The notes under the pieces were generated by a model. The model was not told the DNA's origin, ran no database searches, and worked only from the letters and a program-made list of their open reading frames with translations. Positions 24,539 to 34,585 of a stretch of DNA of 64,000 bases are shown piece by piece (positions within the stretch are counted from its first letter, which is position 1; every line of letters begins with the position of its first letter). This DNA comes from Mytilus galloprovincialis (lineage: Eukaryota; Mollusca; Bivalvia; Mytilida; Mytilidae): contig NC_134842.1 of the NCBI RefSeq assembly GCF_965363235.1, positions 8,397,112 through 8,461,111 of the forward strand, in the 5' to 3' direction. Both the position numbers and the translations under genes were made by a program.

Positions 24539-26715
24539 ACTTTACATCAGAATATTGTTGTTTATCTGAAAAAGAAAAACTTGATATCGCCAGGGTGTTT
24601 TTTGATGAAAATGACATTTTAGCATTGCAGAAGTCGAAACAATATACGAATTATGACTTTTTCCCCCTTTTGTGTGAATTTTATTCCAAAAACAGGAAGG
24701 GGTCTATTGAAGATTTTTTTTCTTCTCCAATTGAGGCTATAATTTCTGAACTTTCTCGTTTGAACGATGATTTTGATCAAACAAACATTGCAACTTTATT
24801 TTTATTTGTTGTTTACAATAACTGTATACCAATCACAATCCTCAACTCACAATCAGATCTCAAACAAATTCTTGAAACAATAGTTCTATATTTCGATTAT
24901 GCATCTTCTCTCAATTTTACTGTTGTAAAGCAGAAATTACAACATCAGATTAGCTGTTTTACAAAGATATCCGACGATATTTACAGCATAATTCATGATA
25001 AGATTTTTGATATTTTAGTTCTATTTTTCGGACAAAAATATTTTGAACTTTGTCTTGAAATCGGCCATCCTGAAGTCATACGAGATCGTTTTCATTTTGA
25101 GTCAATTTTTGACAATAGCTCTATTCAACAAAGATCATGCATGATAAAAGTTCCTATTTCCCTTGAAGAGTCCTACTTTGATAGACTGTGCCAAGATGTA
25201 TCTAAAGACCGTGTCGTTGATGTTTTCAATAACACACAGTTGACAAATGTACATTTTCAAACAAAGTTTGTTCAATACTTTAAAAACAAAGAGGAAGCGA
25301 GGGATAAAATTTTGCGCTTATCCGATACTGAATCGTCACCTCTACTTTTAGTTGCACGTCATGGTTATTCTGCACTTGTGGAAATGCTAATTGATATTGG
25401 TTTAAATGTTAATATTTGTGATGCTGAAGGCAGGACGCCATTGTTTTTTGCTTCATATGGTGGACACAGAGATATAACTGAACTTTTATTAAAACATCAT
25501 GCGAATGCCAAAATTTGCGATAAGAAAGAACGGTCTCCTTTACACATTGCATCGGTAAGAGGTTTTACTGAAATAGTGGCACTGTTTCTAAAAGAGGGTG
25601 TTATGAATATATCTACTACAAACAGTGTATCCCCTCTTTACATTGCTTCAGTATTTGGCAATACCGATATTGTAAAATTATATCTGGAAAATGGGTTTGA
25701 TCCAAATGTCCAAACAAAACATAAACAAACCCCAATTTATGCAGCCTGTTATTTAAACCATGTAGACATTGTGAAACTATTGTTAAATGTGAACTGCAAT
25801 ACCAATATTTGTACACATAATTCTGAATCGCCCTTATTAGTTGCATGTAAGTATGGTAACAAATCCGTTGTTGAATTGTTGCTAGTAAATGGAAGTGATC
25901 CTGATCTTTGCAATATTGGTGCAGACAGAACTAGTGAATATGATCCTAAAGGTAATGATATTACGGAGATAATAGTATTCGATTACTATAATACTGGTAA
26001 GCCTGTTCCTGCTTTTTTAAATAACATTTATGAAGTAGATTCAAGACTTCTTGTAGACGTTGAGCGTTTCTTTCTCAAAAAATATGAGTCTCCGCTTTTT
26101 ATAGCATCGTACATGGGTTACATTGATATTGTGAAGTTGTTACTAGACTATAACTGTAATCCAAATTTGGGTAATAATTTTGACGAATCCCCTCTTTATA
26201 TTGCTGTTAAACATGGTCACACAAAAATAGTTGAATTGCTATTGAAATATAAGGCTGATCCAAACCTTTGTAACAAAGATTGTGTTTGTTCTTTATATCA
26301 GGCAGTAGCTGGGCGTGCTCAAATGAATCAAAATCCCTTTGAAAATATGCTCGATACTGACAGTACAAAAAGCGATTCATTAGTCATGCAAACTCCACAG
26401 ACTAGATTGAAAACTGTCAAATTATTGTTACAAAATAATGCTGATCCGAATTTATGTGATGTATGTTGTGAAACGCCATTGTTTGTAGCTTCAAAAAAGG
26501 GCCTTATGGATATTGTTGAAGCACTTTTAACATACAATGCAGATCCAAACATATGTAATGACGACTTTGAATCCCCATTGTATATAGCTTCCAACATGTT
26601 TCAAAGATCATTTTTTCAATATCATTTATCTGAAGAAGAACCAGGCCGTACAGAACAGTACAGAGAAATAGTAAAGCTGCTTTTAAAACATCATGCTGAT
26701 CCGTTGTTCCTATGA
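24505..26715 (+). CDS. NTPase C-terminal part plus ankyrin repeats, second reading frame, copy A
   Basis: The frame opens after a TAA at 24,502-24,504 and stays open to the stop at 26,713-26,715. It begins SSNCVDFTSEYCCLSEKEKL, the continuation expected for the NTPase, followed by a helical region to about 25,330. About eleven ankyrin repeats run from about 25,336 to the end. Typical units are TPLFFASYGGHRDITELLL and SPLYIAVKHGHTKIVELLL, each followed by an ADPNLCN-like turn. Between repeats six and seven (about 25,918-26,088) lies a non-ankyrin insert of about 55 residues. Repeat nine is also split by a ~35-residue insert. It has no start codon of its own in a sensible place, so it is read as part of exon 4 after a frameshift. 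Confidence 0.85.
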   Translation, partial: RTPNCESSNCVDFTSEYCCLSEKEKLDIARVFFDENDILALQKSKQYTNYDFFPLLCEFYSKNRKGSIEDFFSSPIEAIISELSRLNDDFDQTNIATLFLFVVYNNCIPITILNSQSDLKQILETIVLYFDYASSLNFTVVKQKLQHQISCFTKISDDIYSIIHDKIFDILVLFFGQKYFELCLEIGHPEVIRDRFHFESIFDNSSIQQRSCMIKVPISLEESYFDRLCQDVSKDRVVDVFNNTQLTNVHFQTKFVQYFKNKEEARDKILRLSDTESSPLLLVARHGYSALVEMLIDIGLNVNICDAEGRTPLFFASYGGHRDITELLLKHHANAKICDKKERSPLHIASVRGFTEIVALFLKEGVMNISTTNSVSPLYIASVFGNTDIVKLYLENGFDPNVQTKHKQTPIYAACYLNHVDIVKLLLNVNCNTNICTHNSESPLLVACKYGNKSVVELLLVNGSDPDLCNIGADRTSEYDPKGNDITEIIVFDYYNTGKPVPAFLNNIYEVDSRLLVDVERFFLKKYESPLFIASYMGYIDIVKLLLDYNCNPNLGNNFDESPLYIAVKHGHTKIVELLLKYKADPNLCNKDCVCSLYQAVAGRAQMNQNPFENMLDTDSTKSDSLVMQTPQTRLKTVKLLLQNNADPNLCDVCCETPLFVASKKGLMDIVEALLTYNADPNICNDDFESPLYIASNMFQRSFFQYHLSEEEPGRTEQYREIVKLLLKHHADPLFL

Positions 26716-27829
26716 ATCGCTGTTTTGGGATTTTTTTTAACTTTTAATTAATATAGCTGTGTTTTTATTATTGTAAGTTGTATGTTTGTGAAAACATGTG
26801 ACATTTCAAATTTTTATTATTTATTTTGTTTAATTTTGAAAAGGGACTTTCAGTATTGAATTTTCTTTGGAGTTCAGTATGGTTTTTTTTCCATTTTTGT
26901 TAGAAAATTTTTGTTCGTTACCCTTGTACTGTTATTAGACCATAATCATATTCAGCAATTAGATACTGTAATTTATTTAACGTGTGGCAAGAAATGAAAC
27001 ATAAAGGAACCTCTTGTTGTGTACCAGTTTAATAACCGATATTTATTTATATTGATTTTTGTCTCCTCAATGTTCAGTAGTTAGCGATAAAAGATACCCC
27101 CCCCCCCCCCCCCAAAAAAAAACCAAACAAAATAGTGATAATACAGACTGAATAAGTACACTTACTGTACATCCTTTTCATGATAATAACGAATGTTCAG
27201 TAACAATTTTATTTAAATAAAACGTTCTTATTTTTGAGTTAGGTAAAATATGATTGCCTTACCATACTAATTTTTCATGTTTAATGTTCCTTATGTGAGA
27301 AGGATAAATAAAAAGAAAGATATTAATTTAGCAAACAAATCTCAACGAAGAAGACATTCAAATGACACTAATTTATTTGTTTCAACTAACTTGACATGTT
27401 TTTCATTTAAATGAACAAAGTAAAGAAAAATATTATGTTGCCAAATTCACCGATATTACTAGACGGAAAGCTGTTATCAATAGCAATGAATACGGCTAAC
27501 TTCTTTTGATACATAGTAATGAAATTGAAATGATTAATGTATAAATTAAGATGTGTTTTAATTGTTGACATTATGTAGTTGTGTGTGTCATGAAGTTTAC
27601 ATATGTGTATATGTGCGTGCGTAACGTTTATATATGTATATTTCTGTATGTGACATAAAAATTAAAGGCTTTCTACATTACATTGTGTATGAATTTATTG
27701 TGTTAAACTTCAATACTGTAGTTTACTTTCAGCGGAAGAGAAAATAATGAGATAGAGTATGATTGCTTGTGAAACATGAATAAACTAGTATCAAAAACCT
27801 ATACTTATTCTCATCACAGATACTTGGCT

Positions 27830-28095
27830 TGAATATTAAACAGCCAGACTCTCGTTTCATCTAGAAAAACATATCAGTGACGTCAGAACCGCATAAGTTA
27901 AAAAGACAAAATAAAATACGAAGTTGAAGATCATAAAGAACCGAAAATTCTAAAAACTACAGCTTAGATCATCTATAATTGAAAAGACAACCCTTAGAAT
28001 TTAGAAAAATTCAAAGTTTTGTAAATTGTTATTTTATAAGTGTGACCATATCAATGATAATTCATGTCACCACAGAAGTGCGGACTAATGGGCTT
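27830..28095 (+). repeat. Interspersed repeat family 1
   Basis: Diverged copy with CCAGACTCTCGTTTCATCTA, TCAGTGACGTCAGAAC and GAAGTTGAAGATCATAAAGA, ending near GAAGTGCGGACTAATGGGCT. Confidence 0.6.
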
Positions 28096-29237
28096 AATTA
28101 CTTCAACAACAACCGTTACCTTAAATTTGTGTCAAATAGCAATTCAAGATTAGTTATATTATAGAGCTATTGTACACTAAATAATATCATTTATTTAATC
28201 CGATCGAAAACAACCTTTGGCATATGATCCTGTGATCGTTTAAAGTAAGGTCGTCAGTGATTGTCGCATGACTTATCTAAATGTTTTGGTTGGTTTTTTT
28301 TTCATTTTCTTTTTGTCATTTAGTTAACGGCAGATGCTTGATTGTTTCGGTTTAATTCATTCACCATTTTGAAAGACTTTGAGTAAATTGCTTCGGATGG
28401 TTTGACAGCCTCATGATGTTAGTGTATTGCTGCCTCTCGGAAGTGAAGCCCTTGAGTCATTTTCAAATCAAACATTAAAGACTATCAAATCAAAAAACAC
28501 CCAAACAGAACACAGAAAACCGCCCTTTATAACACATAAATTTTAACACATCGTGCTCACGCAATTCATACAGGAATTGATTCTTCATAAACGAAAACTG
28601 CTTTTGACTTTTCATAATTCTGTTAAACTGTAAATACCAGCCTTCTGGTTAACTTAGCAGTATGTTTCGAAAAATTGAAAACATGATTCAACAACTTATC
28701 TGAAGTCTAAGTTTGCAGGGTTTTATCAACGTGCATAAAACCGCATTATCATAACATGACCTGGTGTTTTTAATATCTTCTATACCTTACATGGTGATGG
28801 AAGTTTTTAACGACCTTGACTGGCTATACAACCCTTGCACGATCGGTATCCTATATGCTGACGTCTTTGTGGCTTTTTTATAAACGTTGGTTTGTAAGAT
28901 ATTTAAGTATTACAAAAATACCGAATTCCAAGGTAAATTCAAAAAGGGAGAAGTCCACCAAGAACTTGATAAAACTAGATGACCTCACAATGTGTTCGAT
29001 TTGCTTGTTGATACTGAGCTATGTAATAGATGATTGCTACTCATAAGGGAGCTATTAAATATATAGTTTCAAGTAGTGAAGCTTGGATCATATCCTCGTA
29101 AAACGCCATCACCAGTTAGTTGACCTGGTGCCACATGTGGAGCAGGATCTGTGAACAGCTAGAATGAGGAGTTAAAAGTTTAGGTACCAATACATTTGAT
29201 AGGTTCAACTGTTCAAGTTGAAAGTAAAATCACAAAA

Positions 29238-29385
29238 AAAATGAACTCCGAGGAAAATTCATTAGGAAAGTTCCTAACCAAATAGAAAAATCAAAAGTTC
29301 AAACACATACAACGAATGGATATCAACTGTCATATTCCTGACTTTGAACCACCATTTTCTATTTTCTATGTAGAAAATGGTGGAC
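29238..29385 (+). repeat. Interspersed repeat family 3 with terminal hairpin
   Basis: Contains AATGAACTCCGAGGAAAATTC, TCAAAAGTTCAAACACATAC and CAACTGTCATATTCCTGACT, followed by the hairpin CCACCATTTTCTA / TAGAAAATGGTGG. Confidence 0.65.
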
Positions 29386-30085
29386 TGAAAACCATTTACT
29401 GGCACAAAATCGATTATGAATGTGAATATGATTTCTGATGAACGTTAGAAAAAGGTGATGCGTATACCTCAATTTTGGTTTGTGACCCGGATTTGTTTTC
29501 GCTTTATTGGTTTGTGACTATTGAACAATGATATACTTATGTTGCCATTTTCAATATCATTTCAATATTAAATTATAACAGAAGTCAATTTGAATTATTA
29601 TTTTTCGAATAATTTTGTTAAAACGAAATAACCATTGCAAACATCATTAGTATTTTGCAATATTTGTTTTTATCTTATATTAAGACTTTGGTCATCGGAA
29701 GACACAAAGTTAAGTTATTCGATCAAGTCTTGACCATGCACAAATTGAATGCTGATCAATAAATTGAAAGTAAAAATTTCTATATTGATAGGAACCATTG
29801 CTACATTTCTAATATGAGTTGAAGGTGATTTAAACAAGTTTAATATAAACTCTTTACTGACATGGCATGACAAAACCTATTAATAGTATTATGCTATCAA
29901 AGCATATATATAAATAATCTACATCAAGATTATTTTCTTTGTGAAGAGACTTGAGGTTATATGGTCCCTGATACAACTCAAGGTGATGATTAATACATCT
30001 ATACAGCCTTACACCTATCGACAGATCTGTAACATTTAATTATATATGTTGGCCATTTAATTATAAATTGTTATTTGTTCCAATG

Positions 30086-30586
30086 TTACATCATATCTTC
30101 CATGTCTTCTAGTGGGTGTCTAATATCGACAGGCATAATTCCATATTGATCCTGGAGCGCTTGTCTGACAGTGGGTGTCAGAAAAGCCGGCATTACTGGG
30201 CCTAATCTTATATTCTTGATTCCAAGACTCAATAAACTAAGAAGAACGGCGACTGCTTTCTGTTCAAACCATGACAATGATAAAGAGAGAGGCAAACTGT
30301 TAATGTCAGTATTGAGAGCCGTCGCCAGAGCCTGTGCTACCATTATTGCACCATAACTGTCATTACACTGTCCAAGGTCAAGAAGTCGGGGAATTCCAGT
30401 ATTTCCCAGAGTTCCATAGTCTTTATCGTTGATTCTATATTTAGCGCAACCCATAGTAAGTATAAGAGTTTGTGGGGGCAATGAGTGTGCCAATGTTTTA
30501 AAATAGTTACGTTTGTGCTCCGAACCGTCACATCCACCAATGACAAATATTCTCGTCAAATCTCCATCGGTTACTGCTTGAAGAAC
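30086..30586 (-). CDS. hcp: HCP copy B, last exon
   Basis: 501 nt. The acceptor ATTTTAG|GTTCTTC is at 30,586 and the stop codon at 30,086-30,088. It encodes 166 residues: RIFVIGGCDGSEHKRNY, ILTMGCAKYRINDKDYG, IPRLLDLGQCNDSYGA, LSLSWFEQKAVAVLLSLL and IKNIRLGPVMPAFLTP. Four ligand residues plus the Glu and Lys of the hybrid cluster lie here and are all intact. It ends VDIRHPLEDMEDMM. Confidence 0.93.
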   Translation of the reverse strand, partial: VLQAVTDGDLTRIFVIGGCDGSEHKRNYFKTLAHSLPPQTLILTMGCAKYRINDKDYGTLGNTGIPRLLDLGQCNDSYGAIMVAQALATALNTDINSLPLSLSLSWFEQKAVAVLLSLLSLGIKNIRLGPVMPAFLTPTVRQALQDQYGIMPVDIRHPLEDMEDMM

Positions 30587-31994
30587 CTAAAATATTACCA
30601 GAGTAATATAAGTCTAAACCATCTATTATTTTACAAGTCACCATATACTAATATGATTTTGTAACTTCTTATATGTTGTTCATTTCGTTCTTATTACTGA
30701 CTAGAATACAGTAGAATAGAGTAGGCTGTATGCAGAGAGAGAGAGAGAGATAATTAACAAAAAAATCGGACACAAGTTACTTGCAGTATATTTTTTTCAA
30801 TTCTTAGCATGTGAAAAAAATAAATAAAAAAAAATACCGAACACAAAGGAAAGTTCAAAATGGAAAGTCTCGAATCAAAATGTAAAATCAAAAGCTCAAA
30901 CACATCAAACGAATGGAAAACAACTGTTATATTCCTAACGTGGTACAACAGGTCGACTGTAGAAGCTTTATTTCTTTTATATTTACACATGCAGAATAAA
31001 AACAAAAATCAGAACTACACAAACTACATTAACTTTTTTCCCATTTTATCACTAGTGTAGCATCGCTCAATTGAGTTATAACATAATAAAACATGTTTAT
31101 CGATACCAATCGTGGTAGACGGACAATTGTGACGAAGTCGGCTCAAAAAGAAATCCTACAGAAGTTTCAGCGTGATATACCATAACCCCGATGAATGTAT
31201 AGAAAGAGTGGTACAAGTACAAGTTTTAAGACTTCGATGAAATTAAATAAGTAAGAAAGTAACAAAAGCCTGACATAGTCATGTGTATTAGAGATTACTG
31301 TACAATCAGTCACGTGAATTTAGGATTTAAAAAATGTGAAACACGATGAAATGATAATCGTTGTGTAATAGAAGTCAAAAGCATGATATAAGCAATGTTG
31401 TAATTCAAAACATAATTTAAGGATTAAGATTATGTTTAAGGAAGAAGTAACAAAACAAATATGCGAGTCGAGAGTCTCAACAACCATGCATAAAATGCAT
31501 TGCATTTATTTAACAACATATATTACAGGACAAGATCAAATTAAACAATTTTTCAAACAGGTATATTTTTCAAAATGAGATGACCATATTGAAGGTAAGA
31601 AATATGACATTCCATGTGAAAAAGATAATATGTTGGATAGGGACAGAAAGAAAGTAATTCAATAAACTAACGAAGAGTTGCAGATCAACCTGCATAGTAC
31701 GGAAATTTCCAAACACAAACATCAGATTTTAATTGAAATCAATGAAACGTATATCTTGCGAACTGGATTATAAGCCTGGTATTTTTAGGGAGCCAAATAG
31801 TTAAAATTATGAACGGACGTGGATGTGTTTTTATACGGCATTCCGCAGAACATATTTATTTAGTATGACTATAAGTATTATGTAAAAGACAAATCTTGAC
31901 AATACTGATGTAAGACTATTTGCTACAGTCCACCAAATGAAATAGAGTAAAAATATAAGTAAATATAAAACAATCCAAGCTGTACACAACTCAC
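30587..31994. other. HCP copy B intron
   Basis: Contains a (GA)n run at about 30,733-30,750 and a family 3 repeat at 30,836-30,945. Otherwise AT-rich with no recognised feature. Confidence 0.7.
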
Positions 31995-32102
31995 TGTTTC
32001 TGCATTATCTAAGATAACCTCTCTTCCAAAGCCGACAGTAAATGTATTTTTATCAAACTTCTGAATTGTCTTGTCGTCGAATCCAGGAAGTGATTTGGCA
32101 TG
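31995..32102 (-). CDS. hcp: HCP copy B exon (TVGFGRE block)
   Basis: 108 nt, 36 codons, phase 0 at both ends. Acceptor TTTCCAG|CATGCC, donor GAAACA|GTGAGT. It reads HAKSLPGFDDKTIQKF and TFTVGFGREVILDNAET, the family region just before the IGGCDG block. Confidence 0.9.
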
Positions 32103-33587
32103 CTGGAAATGAAGAAGTATTATCCTTATATTTCATTGTAGAGTTCCTCCTTCCCATTTCACTCTTACTCTTAAAAGATTCATGATATTCTCATACCTTT
32201 GTTGAAACTTTGTTGAAACAAAAGGATGTGAATCTAATATATATTACAATATACTGTGTTTAATTTCTTTATATTTTCTTTTTCAAAAATGTGTTCCAAA
32301 ATGTATTTCATTGTAGGTCTCTTCTACAAACACTGCACTTACACTTTCAAATTATATCATTCGTATTCATCTATTTTAAAAGGGGGTGCGAGCCTTAGGG
32401 ATTCATTTATTTCCATATTCTGTGTTTAATTTCTTTCATTTTCATTTCATGAGAAATGTTTGTTCTGAAAAACAAACTGTAGAATACCTTACAATATTAT
32501 GTATCCGTCTAAGCCAAGCCCGATCATACACATTATCAAACAGATATATTTTGATAATTAGCTTATCCTATGAAGGTTGCTTTGATAAGTAGCACTATTC
32601 CTATAACTATATAACGCTATTCATTTATCAGAGAGTTGAACCAGGTTTTTTAAAAGGTAAATGTAGTCTTGGTAAAAAATTTAACTAATTGTTTGCAATA
32701 TTTTCTTCAGGGACGTGTGACGCATTCAATGGATGATAAAGTTATTTAGATATATTATAAATGGTTTCTGTTTTATCAATGACCATAACTACAGAACTAG
32801 CATGCTGTAAATATTACATTAAAAATTCAGTATTAATGAAATCGGTCAGTTTGTAAACCCTGGTGTCGTATTAAAACTCACTCACACAAAATCAGCCTTA
32901 TGCTTGTTCTTTTGAAGTTCTTCTGGACTGAGGTGCTTTCTACATTTCATGTTATAATCTCTCAAACGTGAGGTAAGGTTCAAGGTCAGGTCACGAGATA
33001 TCTGATGCAAGTTATTTTACAAAACGTGTCCGTCGTTTTTAAAAATTGAAATTGGTATCAATTTTAATATGATAATCACGCGATTTTTACGAACGAATAA
33101 GCCCGTTTGATGTGAAATTCGCATTGAAATTAAATATACGTGAAATTGATTCGAGTGATATTTGTCTGTGTATGGAGCAAATTGTTTCTTCGTTGAGCCC
33201 TTTTCTACTCCTTTTTTATTTTAGCGTCACTGATGAGACGAAACACGCGTCAAATTATCAAACTAGATCTGTGATGAGTGTACTATATTTAACCAGATGC
33301 TTTTTTTTTTGCATTTTTTTAAATGTGAATGTTATTTTGACTTTAAAAAATCATTAAAACTGTGAGTAATTTAATCATTCTTTGCCAAAAATAAATAACG
33401 TAACGCAATAGTGAAATTTTGATTGTCTGTACGTTGTTCTTCGTTTTTCAAATACAAAGCTTATTTTATAATACGGCAAAATACATTAAGGTATCCTATG
33501 ATGAATTCTCAATGTGTTGCACACTCTTGGGTACCTTTCTAGACAATACTTACCACAGCAGTGAAAATATGTACGTGTTAAGCTTAC
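32103..33587. other. HCP copy B intron
   Basis: AT-rich. A short reverse fragment of family 1 (GCGTCACTGATGAGACGAAA) lies near 33,222-33,262. No exon is needed here, since the flanking HCP exons join directly. Confidence 0.7.
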
Positions 33588-33794
33588 GTTTATCAATTGA
33601 GACATTTCCTCTTTATTTTCCAAATTGATATGTTTAACTCCATGGATTCCTGTCTCGTTCAAAGTATACAGTCTATCTCTGTAAGACTTCAAAGGCTCGA
33701 TAACACAATTTGTTGTTATGACAACTGGTCCTGGAAAAGTTCCAAATTCAATCGTCTGATTCTGCCATGCACTACCAAACTGACCAACCAGATT
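33588..33794 (-). CDS. hcp: HCP copy B exon (TTNC block)
   Basis: 207 nt, 69 codons, phase 0. Acceptor CTCGTAG|AATCTGG, donor ATAAAC|GTAAGC. It contains NLVGQFGSAWQNQTIEFG, then FPGPVVITTNCVIEP with a cluster-ligand cysteine, and HGVKHINLENKEEM. No lesions. Confidence 0.92.
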
Positions 33795-34450
33795 CTACGA
33801 GAAGATGAAATGTACTTCAGAAAAAGTTCAAAGTCGAAGTTTAGTGTCATATCTAAGTTTATACGATAAAATTGAGAATGAAAACGGGGCATATGTAAAA
33901 GAGACAACAACCCGGCCAAATAGCAGACAACAGCCGAAGGCCACCAATGAGTCTTCAACTCAGAGAGAAAATCCCGCGACCGAGGTGGGCCTTAGCTGGT
34001 CCCTGAATAAAGTTTACGAAGTTTACTTCATTTTTGAATGCATAGACAAAATTTGAATAACAAAACTTCTTAATCAGATAATACAATATGTATCTTCAGA
34101 TAGTCCAAGATGTATGTTATGTTATTGTTGGTCAATCAAGAAAATATTTCTATTTCGATATTTGTTTGTTTAAAAAAAAAGCATTATCATTCTGCGTTGT
34201 TAAAGGTGACATTTTGGTTTTAGAACAAAATTAAATGCCGACGGGAAGGAATCAAACACATTAGATCACGATAGTCAATAAACCACATAAACAATGGTTC
34301 CCACCAAAACATTGATAACTGCAAGTGTAGGATAAGAAGGCAGTTCCAGCTCCACTCATTAAACCTAAAAAAATATATATAATAGGTAAAACATAGTTTT
34401 CTCAGATCTTTATTCTTTAATATGTGTCATTTGTGTATATGTGTATGTAC
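33795..34450. other. HCP copy B intron with family 4 repeat
   Basis: A reverse copy of family 4 occurs at 33,872-34,010 (ATTGAGAATGAAAACGGGGC, AGAGACAACAACCCGGCC, ATGAGTCTTCAACTCAGA). Otherwise no feature. Confidence 0.7.
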
Positions 34451-34585
34451 CTTGAACTCTCTCAAAATGGGATAGCTGTGTGCTGGTAACATCTCTCCGT
34501 GAGTGTAGACGTTTATTCCTTCTTTTTCAGTATGCTTCAGAATAGAATAAAGATCCATCAGGTCATGTCCTGAAACCAGTATACA
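34451..34585 (-). CDS. hcp: HCP copy B exon (SGHD / THGEM block)
   Basis: 135 nt, 45 codons, phase 0. The acceptor is TATTGTAG|TGTATACTGG, chosen because it continues PGK as [12 protein letters not shown] second AG ten to fifteen bases further in would break the frame. The donor is TTCAAG|GTACAT. It carries His of GHDLMD and Glu of [12 protein letters not shown], both hybrid-cluster ligands. Confidence 0.9.

Larger units (their letters stand above)
20884..26715 (+). pseudogene. HEPN (DZIP3-type) / P-loop NTPase / ankyrin-repeat gene, copy A, with frameshift
   Basis: Four exons: 20,884-21,114; 21,502-21,719; 23,109-23,247; 24,108-26,715. All borders are GT-AG and the phases match (1, 0, 1). 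Predicted residues 1-150 form a HEPN domain like that of DZIP3, with the motif RNKVVH at residues 124-129, fitting the R-x4-6-H RNase-type signature. The NTPase follows, with Walker A GPPGCGKST (235-243) and Walker B VFVFDDI (280-286). The last exon then shifts frame: the first frame stops at TAG 24,536-24,538, while a second frame is open from 24,505 to 26,715 and continues with STAND-like sequence and about eleven ankyrin repeats. Conceptually this is a sensor or adaptor protein of the STAND type, but no function is demonstrated. The start is the ATG at 20,886, kept in copy B; an upstream exon is not excluded. As it stands the reading yields a 338-residue HEPN-NTPase product. Confidence 0.8.
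26716..30085. other. Intergenic DNA between convergent HEPN gene (copy A) and HCP 3' end (copy B unit)
   Basis: No gene recognised. It holds a C15+/A9 homopolymer junction at about 27,098-27,121, a family 1 repeat (27,830-28,095), a reverse fragment of family 2 near 29,128, a family 3 copy (29,238-29,345) with a small ATTTTCTA-type hairpin at about 29,350-29,385, and a family 6 fragment (29,455-29,560). The junction of the two duplication units probably lies here or just left of 35,048. Confidence 0.6.

Noticed and set aside
32886..33002. Possible extra HCP exon on the minus strand
   Set aside because: The flanking HCP exons join directly in phase 0 with correct family spacing, and the translation here does not match the family.
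34290..34365. Possible HCP exon on the minus strand
   Set aside because: The exons at 34,451 and 33,794 join as REFK-NLVGQFG exactly as expected, leaving no missing residues.
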